A stretch of DNA of 33,344 nt, from contig NZ_JACHXM010000037.1 of assembly GCF_014192055.1 (NCBI RefSeq), forward strand, positions 1-33,344. Direction: 5' to 3'. This DNA comes from Halomonas organivorans. GTDB lineage: Bacteria; Pseudomonadota; Gammaproteobacteria; Pseudomonadales; Halomonadaceae. Below the pieces are notes generated by a model. It made no database searches and was not told the origin of the DNA. It worked only from the letters and a program-made list of their open reading frames with translations. Each line of letters starts with the position of its first letter. The stretch's first letter is position 1. The position numbers were made by a program, and so were the translations under genes. Below are positions 16,291 to 24,991 of this stretch, piece after piece.

Positions 16291-16343
16291 ATTTTTGCCA
16301 TGAATGGCAAAAATAGCGCCCTGGGATGGGTTTACAGCGCCCT
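16291..16343. repeat. 11-bp inverted repeat and direct repeat in the tdh-kbl spacer
   Basis: ATTTTTGCCAT (16291-16301) and ATGGCAAAAAT (16304-16314) are perfect inverted arms with two bases between them. AGCGCCCT then occurs twice, at 16315-16322 and 16336-16343, around GGGATGGGTTTACAG. The stretch resembles intergenic repeat elements I remember from other gammaproteobacteria, but I could not check this. No T tract follows on either strand, so it is not a simple terminator. Confidence 0.6.
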
Positions 16344-16397
16344 CGCGAGACTGGTGACCGGAACAGCTCGTCCCCCTGCTGGAAACAAGAGACCGAC

Positions 16398-17423
16398 TCA
16401 CTCCCAGTTGAGGATCACCTTGCTGGCCTCGCCGGCCAGCATGGCCTGGAAGCCCTGCTCGAAGTCGGTATAGGGCAGGCGGTGGGTGATCACCGGCGAG
16501 ATGTCCATGCCCGATTCCACCAGCACCGACATCTTGTACCAGGTCTCGTACATCTCCCGGCCGTAGACGCCCTTGATGGTCAGCATGTTGAAGATCACGG
16601 TGTTCCAGTCGATGGCCAGGTCCTCGGTGGGAATGCCGAGCATCGCCACCTTTCCACCGTGGCACATGCTGGCCAGCATGTCCTTGAAGGCCGCCGGGCT
16701 GCCGGACATCTCAAGGCCCACGTCGAAGCCTTCCGACATCCCCAGCGAGCGCTGCACCTCGGCCAGGCTCTCCTCGGCGGCGTTGACGGTGCGGGTGGCG
16801 CCCAGGGCCTTCGCCAGCGCCAGGCGGCGGGGATTGAGGTCGGTGATCACTACGTGGCGTGCTCCAGCATGGCGACACACCGCAGCGGCCATGGCACCGA
16901 TCGGCCCGGCACCGGTAATCAGCACGTCCTCGCCGAGCACGTCGAACTGCAGGGCGGTATGCACGGCGTTGCCGAGCGGGTCGAACAGCGCCGCCACGTC
17001 CAGGTCGATGCCCGGGCGATGCTCCCAGACATTGGACATTGGCAGGACCACGTACTCGGCGAAGGCCCCTGGGCGATTGACGCCGATGCCACGCGTATGG
17101 GCGCACAGGTGCCGACGCCCGGCCAGGCAGTTGCGGCAGCGCCCGCAGACCACGTGGCCCTCCCCCGAGACGATCTGGCCGGGGTGGAAGTCGTTGACGT
17201 TGGACCCCACCTCGACGATCTCGCCGACAAACTCGTGACCGACCACCATGGGCACGGGAATGGTCTGCTGCGCCCACTGGTCCCAGTTGTAGATATGCAG
17301 GTCGGTTCCACAGATGGCGGTTCGCTTGACCCGCACCAGTACGTCGTTGATGCCGACCTCGGGCTCGGGGACGTCCTCGAGCCAGAGCCCGGGGGCGGCC
17401 TCCCGCTTGACTAGCGCCTTCAT
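16398..17423 (-). CDS. tdh: L-threonine 3-dehydrogenase
   Basis: A zinc-dependent medium-chain dehydrogenase that oxidises threonine to 2-amino-3-ketobutyrate with NAD+, feeding Kbl. With the start at 17423 it is 341 residues, the same as E. coli Tdh. That ATG has AGGAGG six bases upstream; an ATG at 17456 would add 11 unconserved residues. Catalytic zinc ligands Cys38 (AICGTD), His63 and Glu64 (GHEF) are present. The structural zinc cysteines are Cys93, Cys96, Cys99 and Cys107. A Rossmann motif (GAGPIGAMAAAV) binds NAD+. It is divergent from an XRE/cupin regulator and shares a 160-bp control region with two dyads, one of them covering its -10 element. Confidence 0.95.
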   Translation of the reverse strand: MKALVKREAAPGLWLEDVPEPEVGINDVLVRVKRTAICGTDLHIYNWDQWAQQTIPVPMVVGHEFVGEIVEVGSNVNDFHPGQIVSGEGHVVCGRCRNCLAGRRHLCAHTRGIGVNRPGAFAEYVVLPMSNVWEHRPGIDLDVAALFDPLGNAVHTALQFDVLGEDVLITGAGPIGAMAAAVCRHAGARHVVITDLNPRRLALAKALGATRTVNAAEESLAEVQRSLGMSEGFDVGLEMSGSPAAFKDMLASMCHGGKVAMLGIPTEDLAIDWNTVIFNMLTIKGVYGREMYETWYKMSVLVESGMDISPVITHRLPYTDFEQGFQAMLAGEASKVILNWE

Positions 17424-17511
17424 TCTCGCCTCCTGGTTGTCGTAGCTGGCTTCCATGAATGATCTCCCTGGCTGGCAATCCCTGCCGGGATGGTTACCAT
17501 GGAAGAATTAA

Positions 17512-17565
17512 TTCCAGCATAGTGGACAAAATCCCCTATGCAAGAAAAAATTCCATCATACTGGA
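17512..17565. promoter_or_regulatory. Twin operator-like dyads and tdh promoter
   Basis: TTCCAGCATAGTGGA (17512-17526) and TTCCATCATACTGGA (17551-17565) match at 13 of 15 bases, 39 bp apart. Each is a TCCA-N7-TGGA dyad. On the minus strand TTGCAT (17543-17538) and TATGCT (17521-17516), 16 bp apart, form a likely tdh promoter, and the first dyad covers its -10. The second lies 6 bp before the ribosome site of the XRE gene. A regulator bound here could repress tdh-kbl and itself. Confidence 0.65.
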
Positions 17566-17583
17566 TTTCCAAGGAGGCCCCGG

Positions 17584-18165
17584 GTGTCCACGACGTCCCC
17601 CGAGCCACATGAGCACGGCGGCCAGCTGCTCTGCGACCGCGTCATCGAGCTGCGCAAGAAACGCGGCCTGACCCTGGACCAGCTGGCATCGGCCTGCGGG
17701 GTCAGCCGCTCGATGCTCAGCCAGATCGAGCGCGGCCGGGCCAACCCTACCCTGGCGGTGACCCTGCGCATCGCCCAGGCCTTCGGCCTGAGCATCGGCG
17801 ACCTGGTCGACCAGCCCTGGACCGCCTCCACCATCGAGGTAGTCCGCGGCGACGATGCCACCCACCTGTTCCGCGACGACCGCGAATGCCGCATCCGCAC
17901 TCTCTCACCGCTGCATCTGGAAAAACACGTCGAGTTCTACGAGCTGCGCATCGCCCCGCACGCGAGCCTGCGCAGCGCTCCCCACTTCGAGGGCACACGG
18001 GAATTATTGACCATTACCCGGGGCAGCGCCCGGGTGGTTGCCGGCGACAACGAGTGCCTGCTGGCCGTGGGAGATTCAGCGCACTACCACGCCGACCAGG
18101 AGCACGTCATCGAGAACGAGAGCGACGACGAGCTGCTGGCCTTCCTGGTGGTGACCTACGAGTAG
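17584..18165 (+). CDS. XRE-family regulator with C-terminal cupin domain
   Basis: A 193-residue DNA-binding protein. The helix-turn-helix lies at about residues 18-72 (RVIELRKKRGLTLDQLASAC, then SRSMLSQIERGRANPT), and a ligand-sensing cupin barrel at about 105-190. The GTG start at 17584 has a perfect AAGGAGG six bases upstream. Such HTH-cupin proteins usually sense an amino acid, amine or metabolite and control the divergent gene. Here that is tdh-kbl, so threonine, glycine or a pathway intermediate is a plausible signal, by inference. The two dyads in the shared control region fit this. PuuR, the polyamine regulator, has the same domain order, and the polyamine cluster lies 3 kb away, so control of that cluster is a second possibility. 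Confidence 0.85.
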   Translation: MSTTSPEPHEHGGQLLCDRVIELRKKRGLTLDQLASACGVSRSMLSQIERGRANPTLAVTLRIAQAFGLSIGDLVDQPWTASTIEVVRGDDATHLFRDDRECRIRTLSPLHLEKHVEFYELRIAPHASLRSAPHFEGTRELLTITRGSARVVAGDNECLLAVGDSAHYHADQEHVIENESDDELLAFLVVTYE

Positions 18166-18167
18166 CG

Positions 18168-18211
18168 GTGAATAGTGAGTGGTGAATATAGTGAGTAGTG
18201 AGGGGTGAGGC
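18168..18211. repeat. Imperfect heptamer array GTGAnnn after the XRE gene
   Basis: Six consecutive units start with GTGA: GTGAATA, GTGAGTG, GTGAATA (plus an extra TA), GTGAGTA, GTGAGGG, GTGAGGC. The array starts 3 bases after the stop codon and runs into a terminator stem. It is an imperfect 7-bp tandem repeat and does not continue the reading frame. Confidence 0.75.
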
Positions 18212-18228
18212 GCCCGCCACGGCGCCTC
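18207..18228. terminator. Hairpin between convergent XRE and moeB genes
   Basis: An 8-bp perfect stem, GAGGCGCC (18207-18214) with GGCGCCTC (18221-18228), has a six-base loop. It sits between two convergent genes. No T tract is present, so it is a probable but not classical terminator. Confidence 0.55.
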
Positions 18229-18245
18229 GCGGGTGGGCTAGCGGA

Positions 18246-18992
18246 TCAGCCGCCGCACACCGGGCAGGCGGGATCGCGGGGCACGCGGAAGTGTCGCCAC
18301 TGGCCGCTGAGGCCGTCGAAGGTGGACAGTCCCTCGTGTACCCGACCGGCCTGGGCGAGCAGCTTCACCGCCTCGAGCGCCTGGAAGCAGCCGATCAGCC
18401 CGACCAAAGGGGCCACCACGCCGTTCTCGGCGCAGCGCAGCTCCTCGTCGCCGCCCTCTCCCGGGGGATACAGGCAGGCATAGCAGGGGCTCGCCGGATC
18501 GCGCGGGTCGAACACCGCGAGCTGTCCGGAGAAGCGGATTGCCGCCCCGGAGACCAAAGGTACGCCAGCGGCCCGGCAGGCGGCGTTGATGGCATAGCGG
18601 CTCTCGAAGCGGTCGGTGCAGTCGAGCACCACGTCGGCCTCGGCCACCGCGGCGGCCAGCGTCTCACCGACCAGGCGCTCGGTAAGCGCCTGGATGTCGC
18701 AGTCGGGGTTGACCGCCAGGGCGGCTTCCCGCGCCGACTCGGCCTTGGCACGCCCCAGATCGGCCATGCCATGAGCCACCTGTCGCTGGAGGTTGGAGAG
18801 CTCCACTACGTCGTCATCGGCGATGCTCAGACGACCGACCCCGGCGGCGGCCAGGTACAGGGCCACCGGCGAGCCCAGCCCGCCCGCCCCGATCACCAGC
18901 GCGTGGCCGGCCAGCAGGCGCTCCTGGCCGGCGATCTCGATCTGTTCGAGCATGATCTGGCGGCTGTAGCGCAACAGCGCCTCGTCGTTCAT
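18246..18992 (-). CDS. moeB: MoeB/ThiF-family sulfur-carrier adenylyltransferase
   Basis: The 248-residue E1-like enzyme would adenylate the C-terminal glycine of a small sulfur carrier (MoaD for molybdopterin, or ThiS for thiamine). Nucleotide motif GAGGLG is at residues 35-40, followed by DDDVVELSNLQRQ. The catalytic-region motif DCTDRFESRYAINAAC is intact. Zinc cysteines occur in CYAC (SPCYACLYPP) and CPVC at the C-terminus. Length equals E. coli MoeB (249). The start is five bases after the lrp stop; the frame is open further upstream but reads through lrp out of frame. In the Pseudomonas order I remember, moeB follows prmC directly; here lrp and a repeat element come between. No molybdenum or thiamine genes are near, so MoeB rather than ThiF is a judgement from synteny. 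Confidence 0.85.
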   Translation of the reverse strand: MNDEALLRYSRQIMLEQIEIAGQERLLAGHALVIGAGGLGSPVALYLAAAGVGRLSIADDDVVELSNLQRQVAHGMADLGRAKAESAREAALAVNPDCDIQALTERLVGETLAAAVAEADVVLDCTDRFESRYAINAACRAAGVPLVSGAAIRFSGQLAVFDPRDPASPCYACLYPPGEGGDEELRCAENGVVAPLVGLIGCFQALEAVKLLAQAGRVHEGLSTFDGLSGQWRHFRVPRDPACPVCGG

Positions 18993-18997
18993 GTCGC

Positions 18998-19498
18998 TCA
19001 CTTGTCCTCGAACTCCTCGACGTCGGGCACGTAGAGGGAGAACTCTTCCTTGACCTCTTCCATCACCACGTAGCTCTTGGACTCCTTCACGCCGGGCAGG
19101 GTCAACACCACCTCGCCGAGCAGCTGGCGATAGGCAGACATCTCCGGGATCCGACACTTGAGGATGTAGTCGAACTGCCCCGACACCAGGTGACACTCCT
19201 GGATCTGCGGCAGCTTGGCCACCGCACGGCGAAACTCATCGAACACCGAAGGCGACTGCGTCTCCAGGCTGATTTCGACGAACACCAGCAGATTGGCCTT
19301 CAAGGCTCGCGGGTCGAGCAGCGCCTTGTAGCCACGGATCACGCCGGAGCGCTCGAGACGCTTGACGCGCTCGAGGCAAGGGGTGGTGGAAAGCCCGACC
19401 TGAGAGGCCAGGTCGACGTATGAGATACGAGCATTGTCCTGCAGGCAGCGCAGGATCTTGAGGTCGATACGGTCGAGCGAACGGGTCTTGGTTTTCAT
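18998..19498 (-). CDS. Lrp/AsnC-family transcriptional regulator
   Basis: A 166-residue regulator, the size of leucine-responsive regulatory protein (164 in E. coli). The N-terminal winged helix-turn-helix lies at about residues 8-60 (LDRIDLKILRCLQDNARISY, then GLSTTPCLERVKRLE). The C-terminal RAM/AsnC ligand domain lies at about 70-150 (CHLVSGQFDYILKC, then LPGVKESKSYVVMEEVKE). The match to global Lrp itself is strong (STTPCLERVKRLERSGVI), so it may be the cell's main Lrp. The ATG at 19498 has only a weak ribosome site; an upstream in-frame extension looks unconserved. It lies between prmC and moeB, five bases before moeB, so moeB may be transcribed from the lrp promoter. The 322-bp upstream gap holds several dyads. 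Confidence 0.88.
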   Translation of the reverse strand: MKTKTRSLDRIDLKILRCLQDNARISYVDLASQVGLSTTPCLERVKRLERSGVIRGYKALLDPRALKANLLVFVEISLETQSPSVFDEFRRAVAKLPQIQECHLVSGQFDYILKCRIPEMSAYRQLLGEVVLTLPGVKESKSYVVMEEVKEEFSLYVPDVEEFEDK

Positions 19499-19820
19499 TG
19501 TGGTCCAGGTGCGTCGATCGGGCCGCCGCCGCATGTTCCTCTGAAAATCACCGCAAAACGGCGCGCTCTTGGAATGCATGCATGAATAGTCGACGACGGC
19601 TGGCGTTTTTTTCTGTTTTTCAGGTGTACCACACCTCACCGGGGCGGCTCCAGTCCGCTCCTCGAGGAAGCGCCGATTTATGTCGCGAGCGATGGGAGAC
19701 TGGCCATCGCCGGAACGCAAAGACCGGAGTTTACGTGGCAGTAAATGAGGATGTTGACCGGGCTCGCGCACGAGTACCGCCGGTGGCCAGTATACCGAGC
19801 GCAGCAATAAATCGGCGCTC
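19499..19820. other. Intergenic region, 322 bp, upstream of lrp
   Basis: No gene is visible. The lrp-proximal part should contain its promoter and holds ATGCATGCAT (19574-19583), a 10-bp palindrome. It also holds AGGTGT-ACC-ACACCT (19622-19636). The prmC-proximal half is the 151-bp inverted-end element described separately. Confidence 0.5.
19669..19819. repeat. 151-bp element with perfect 13-bp inverted ends next to prmC
   Basis: AGCGCCGATTTAT (19669-19681) and ATAAATCGGCGCT (19807-19819) are exact reverse complements, 125 bp apart. Inside lie a 7-bp stem, GCGATGG (19689-19695) with CCATCGC (19704-19710), and TTTAC-GTGGCA-GTAAA (19730-19745). The right end stops one base before the prmC stop codon. 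There is no coding capacity. It looks like a REP-pair or MITE-type interspersed element. No target duplication is obvious. Confidence 0.6.
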
Positions 19821-20659
19821 TCAACGTCGCCCCAGGCTGACCCGCTCATGCCCGCCCAGATCGCGACGGCTATCCACCTCGCGATAGCCGGCCTCGGAGA
19901 GAGCCGCGCGCACCGCGGCCGCCTGCCCCGCGCCGTGCTCCAGCATCAGCCAGCCGTCGGGAGTCAGGTACGCCAGGGCCTCGACGACCAGATGCCGCAG
20001 GTCGGCCATCCCCTCGTCGGCCGCCACCAGGGCGCTACGCGGTTCGAAGCGCACGTCACCGCGCGCCAGGTGCGGATCGTCGTCGGCGATGTAGGGCGGA
20101 TTGGACACGATCAGCTCGAAGCGCTCGCCGCCGTTGTCCTCCACTGCCGCGAACCAGTCGCTGACGAAAAAACGCGCGCTGTCGATAGCGAGCCGTGCGG
20201 CGTTGCCGCGGGCCAGGGCCACCGCCTCGGCGCGCAGGTCGACGCCGGTCACGCGCCAGCCCGGCCGTTCGCTGGCGAATGCCAGGGCCACCGCGCCGGT
20301 GCCGGTGCCCAGATCGAGCAGCCGGCCGCTCTCACCGGCCACGGCCAGTGCCGCCTCCACCAGGGTCTCGGTGTCCGGGCGCGGGATCAGGGTCGCCGCC
20401 GAGGTGGCGAACCGCAGCCCCCAGAACTCGCGCTCGCCGGTCAGGTGAGCCACCGGATGGCCCGCCTCGCGCTCGGCGAGCAGCGCCTCGAAACGTGCTT
20501 CGGCCTCGGCGTCGGCTTCGCGATCGCCCCAGGTATAGAGCCAGGTGCGATCGACGCCCAGCACGTGACACAGCAGTACCTCGGCATCGAGCCGGGCACT
20601 CGGTGAGCCGGCATCCAGCAGACGCTGGGCGGCGCGGGCCAGCAGCAGATCGAGGCGCA

Positions 20660-20660
<1 letters not shown>
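19821..20660 (-). CDS. prmC: Peptide chain release factor N5-glutamine methyltransferase
   Basis: The 279-aa SAM-dependent methylase modifies the glutamine of the GGQ motif in release factors 1 and 2. The SAM-binding motif DLGTGTG lies at residues 116-122 and the substrate-glutamine motif NPPY at 187-190. The N-terminal helical domain (1-75) is typical of PrmC. Length equals the family (277 in E. coli). Its ATG shares one base with the prfA stop (TGATG), so it is translationally coupled to its own substrate's gene. The C-terminus ends beside a repeat element but appears complete. Confidence 0.93.
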
Positions 20661-21751
<1,091 letters not shown>

Positions 21752-21761
21752 CAAGGATGTC

Positions 21762-23030
21762 CTATCGGGAAGTGTCGGAAGAGTCGTCGAGCAGCAGCGC
21801 CGTGGCAGCGGCCAGCAGCTCGCGTCGTTCGTCGCTGGCGGCCTCGCGCAGGGCGACCGTGGGCCGGTGCAGCAGCCGATTGGTGAGCTGGTGAGCCAGG
21901 CGGTTCACCACCGCCTCGGGATCCTCGCCGCGCGCCAGGCGTTCCAGGGCCTGGTCCCGGGCCTGGTCACGCAGCGCCTCGCCCCGGGCACGCACGTCGC
22001 GAATCAGCTCGCCGCCGCTGCGCAGGCGACGCTCGTGCTGCCAGCGGTCGACGCCATGCTCGATCAGCGACTCGGCCTGGTCGGCGGCCACCTGGCGATG
22101 ACGGCGGTTCTCTTCGATGACCTCCTCGAGATCGTCGACGGTATAGAGGAAGACGTCGGAGAGATCGCCCACCTCCGGCTCGATGTCGCGAGGCACGGCG
22201 ATGTCGACCATGAACACCGGCCGATGACGGCGCCGCTTGAGCGCGCGCTCCATCATCCCCTTGCCGAGGATCGGCAACGGCGCGGCGGTGGAGGAGATCA
22301 CGATATCGGCCTCGATCAGCGCCTCGGGGATCTCGTCGAGGGTGATGGCCTCGCCCCCCAGCGGCCCGGCCAGCTGCTCGGCGCGCTCGCGGGTCCGATT
22401 GGCCACCGTCAGCCGGCGCACGCCTGCCTCGTGAAGATGGCGTGCCACCAGTTCGATGGTCTCGCCGGCACCGATCAACAGCGCCGGCGAGCGCGAGAAA
22501 TCGTCGAAGATGCGACTGGCCAGGCTGACCGCGGCATAGGCCACCGATACCGGATTCTTGCCGATGCCGGTCTCGGTACGCACGCGCTTGGCCACGGCGA
22601 AGGTCTGCTGGAAGAGGCACTCCAGCTCGCCGCCCATGCCCCGGACGCGCCGCGCCACCTGATAGGCTTCCTTGAGCTGGCCGAGAATCTGCGGCTCGCC
22701 CAGCACCATCGAGTCGAGTCCGACGGCCACCCGCATCAGGTGACGCGCGGCCTCGTCGTCCAGGTAGTGGTAGGCACAGCGCGTCAGTTCGTCCACCGCC
22801 AGGCCGTGGAACCGCCCCAGCCAGGCCAGGATGGCCCGTTCGCCGGCCTCGTCGATGACGCAATACAGCTCGGTGCGATTGCAGGTGGACAGGACAGCGG
22901 CCTCCTGCACCTCGGGCAGCCCGCGCAGCTCGGCCAATGCGGCCTCGAGCTGCGCGGGCGTGAAGGCAACCTGCTCGCGCACCTCGATGGTGGCGGTCCG
23001 ATGATTGATTCCCAGGGCAAGCAGCGTCAT
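21762..23030 (-). CDS. hemA: Glutamyl-tRNA reductase
   Basis: The enzyme reduces glutamyl-tRNA to glutamate-1-semialdehyde with NADPH, the committed step of haem and other tetrapyrrole synthesis. The 422-residue sequence has the catalytic Cys50 in STCNRTE. The glutamyl-tRNA site GLDSMVLGEPQILGQ and the NADPH-domain motif LIGAGETIELVARHL are intact, as is the C-terminal dimerisation helix region. Length is close to E. coli HemA (418). It is the first gene of the minus-strand unit and divergent from a TPR-lipoprotein gene. An extended -10 element lies 80 bp upstream. Confidence 0.96.
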   Translation of the reverse strand: MTLLALGINHRTATIEVREQVAFTPAQLEAALAELRGLPEVQEAAVLSTCNRTELYCVIDEAGERAILAWLGRFHGLAVDELTRCAYHYLDDEAARHLMRVAVGLDSMVLGEPQILGQLKEAYQVARRVRGMGGELECLFQQTFAVAKRVRTETGIGKNPVSVAYAAVSLASRIFDDFSRSPALLIGAGETIELVARHLHEAGVRRLTVANRTRERAEQLAGPLGGEAITLDEIPEALIEADIVISSTAAPLPILGKGMMERALKRRRHRPVFMVDIAVPRDIEPEVGDLSDVFLYTVDDLEEVIEENRRHRQVAADQAESLIEHGVDRWQHERRLRSGGELIRDVRARGEALRDQARDQALERLARGEDPEAVVNRLAHQLTNRLLHRPTVALREAASDERRELLAAATALLLDDSSDTSR

Positions 23031-23111
23031 GCGTGTCGGCGTCTTCGCGATAGTGATCCAGCGTTGTCGGGCGGCACGCGGCGAGGCGTCGCCACCGCTC
23101 TACGGCGCCAC

Positions 23112-23120
23112 ATTCTACCA
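23112..23120 (-). promoter_or_regulatory. Extended -10 promoter of hemA
   Basis: On the minus strand TGGTAGAAT (23120-23112) is an extended -10 (TGn plus TAGAAT), 82 bases before the hemA ATG. No matching -35 hexamer is seen, as is usual for this promoter type. Confidence 0.5.
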
Positions 23121-23160
23121 CAGGCCATCGCCGCACGGCGCCCCGACACACCGTGTCGCT

Positions 23161-23188
23161 TTGCCCCACGCAGTCAAGCCGTTATGCT
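23161..23188 (+). promoter_or_regulatory. Promoter of the TPR-lolB-ispE unit
   Basis: TTGCCC (23161-23166) and TATGCT (23183-23188) are 16 bp apart and end 29 bases before the first start codon of the TPR lipoprotein gene. The hexamers are moderate matches to sigma-70. Confidence 0.5.
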
Positions 23189-23217
23189 GGCGTCTCGACT
23201 GACATCAAGAGACTGGC

Positions 23218-24963
23218 ATGCCCTGCGGATCCCCCAAGATGCACCTCCGTCGACGCCCCCTCGCCGCCCTCGGCCTGGCCATCGCGCTCGGCGGCTGCCA
23301 GAGCCTTTCCGGCGCCACGTCCACGGCGCCGACGGAGGATCCGCTGGCCGGCGCCCCGCCCGTCACCCGCGGCCTCGACGCCCAGGGGCTGTCGACGCTG
23401 CTGGTGGCAGAGATCGCCGGACAGCGCGGCGATTACCGCCGCGCCACCCTCGGCTATCTCGACACCGCCGAGCGCTATGGCGCCCCCGAGCTGGCCGAAC
23501 GTGCCGCCCTGGCTGCCCGCTTCGACGAGGACCCGGCATTGCTCGAGGAAGCCGCCCGACGCTGGCAGGCCCTGGATCCCGAAAGCCAGGCGCCGGCCCG
23601 TCTGCGGGCCAGCCTGGCCATCCAGCGTGGCGACTGGGCGACCGCCCTGGAACAGCGCCTGACGCTGCACGAAGAGGGCGGCGACGGCGACCTGCTCGAG
23701 TTCGTGGAGAGCGCCCTCGATGCCGGCGCATCGCCGGTCCCGCTGCTCGCCCGGCTGCGCGAGGCGACGCCCGTGGCCGGCGACCCGGTGGACATCGAAC
23801 TGGCCACGGCCCTGCTGGAGGCGAGCGTGGACGAGCCAGCCGCGGCGCGCCGCCGCCTGGACCGCCTCGCCGATCGCTATCCCGAACGGCCCGCGGTGTG
23901 GCGCATCGGCGCCGAAGTCGCCCTGCAAGCCGACAGCCCCGAGCGCGCCCGCACCATTGCCCGGCGCGGACTGGATCTGGCCCCCGGCGATCCGCGCCTG
24001 CTAGTGGTCCTGGCCCGTGCCGAGATCCGTCTGGGCAACCTTGCCGCGGCAGAATCCACCACCGATGCCCTGCTCGACGATCACGGCGACCGGCCGCAGC
24101 TGCGCATGGCTCTGGCGCGCCTGTACCTCGAGGAAGGCCATCCACCGGCGGCACGCCGCCTGCTGCTGCCGCTCGTGGAAGAGGACAACACGCCGGACGT
24201 GGTCTTCCTGCTGCTGGGCGGTATCGCCGAGGAGCAAGGCGAGGTGGACAACGCCCTCCTCTATTATCGCCAGGTCCCCCCGGGCGACAACTTCCTGCTC
24301 GCCCGAGCGAGCGCCGCCCGCATGCTGATCGCCGACGACCGGCTGGTCGATGCCCGCGCCTTCCTGCGCAGCGAGCGCCTGGATCACCCCGATCTCGCTT
24401 CCCAACTGACGTCCCTGGAGGTCGAACTGCTCGACGCTGCCGGGGCCCGGGAACAGGCCGACGCCCTGCTCGACAGTCGCCTCGCCCGCCATCCCGACGA
24501 TGCCCAGCTACGCTATCAGCGCGCCATGCGCGCCTACCAGGGCGGCGACCTGGCCGCCATGGAGGCCGACCTCCGGGCCATCATCGAGAGCGACCCCGGC
24601 AACGCCAACGCCCTGAACGCCCTGGGTTACACCCTGGCCGACGAGAACGTCGAAGGGCGTCTGGAGGAGGCCCGGTCGCTGATCGAACGCGCCCTGGTGA
24701 TCGAGCCCGAAAATCCGGCAATCATCGACAGTCGGGGCTGGGTCGAGTATCGACTCGGCAACCCCGAGGCAGCCCTGCCCTGGCTGGAGCGCGCCTGGGC
24801 GGCCATGCCCGACCAGGAGGTCGCCGCCCACCTGATCGAAGTGCTGTGGACCCTAGGCGAGCGGGAACGTGCCCGCGAGCTGACGGCCACCGCCGTGGAA
24901 CGCTTCGAGCCGCGCCCAAGGATCGACGAGCTGCTCGAGCGCCTGCCGGCGCTCGCCCCCTGA
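23218..24963 (+). CDS. Tetratricopeptide-repeat lipoprotein
   Basis: The 581-residue protein begins with an Arg-rich lipoprotein signal ending in the lipobox LGGC (Cys27 from this start). Repeated helical pairs typical of TPR follow, clearest at about residues 460-570 (NALNALGYTLADEN, then NPAIIDSRGWVEYRLGNPEA). A shorter start at 23239 (MHLRRRP) would give a 19-residue signal; the 23218 ATG has AGAGA upstream and is kept. In Pseudomonas an equivalent gene sits at the same place, between hemA and lolB, and is of unknown molecular function. A scaffold role in the envelope together with lolB is a guess from position. It is probably co-transcribed with lolB, 28 bases downstream. Confidence 0.85.
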   Translation: MPCGSPKMHLRRRPLAALGLAIALGGCQSLSGATSTAPTEDPLAGAPPVTRGLDAQGLSTLLVAEIAGQRGDYRRATLGYLDTAERYGAPELAERAALAARFDEDPALLEEAARRWQALDPESQAPARLRASLAIQRGDWATALEQRLTLHEEGGDGDLLEFVESALDAGASPVPLLARLREATPVAGDPVDIELATALLEASVDEPAAARRRLDRLADRYPERPAVWRIGAEVALQADSPERARTIARRGLDLAPGDPRLLVVLARAEIRLGNLAAAESTTDALLDDHGDRPQLRMALARLYLEEGHPPAARRLLLPLVEEDNTPDVVFLLLGGIAEEQGEVDNALLYYRQVPPGDNFLLARASAARMLIADDRLVDARAFLRSERLDHPDLASQLTSLEVELLDAAGAREQADALLDSRLARHPDDAQLRYQRAMRAYQGGDLAAMEADLRAIIESDPGNANALNALGYTLADENVEGRLEEARSLIERALVIEPENPAIIDSRGWVEYRLGNPEAALPWLERAWAAMPDQEVAAHLIEVLWTLGERERARELTATAVERFEPRPRIDELLERLPALAP

Positions 24964-24991
24964 TGCCCCGCGACGGAGAGGGATCCCGAAC

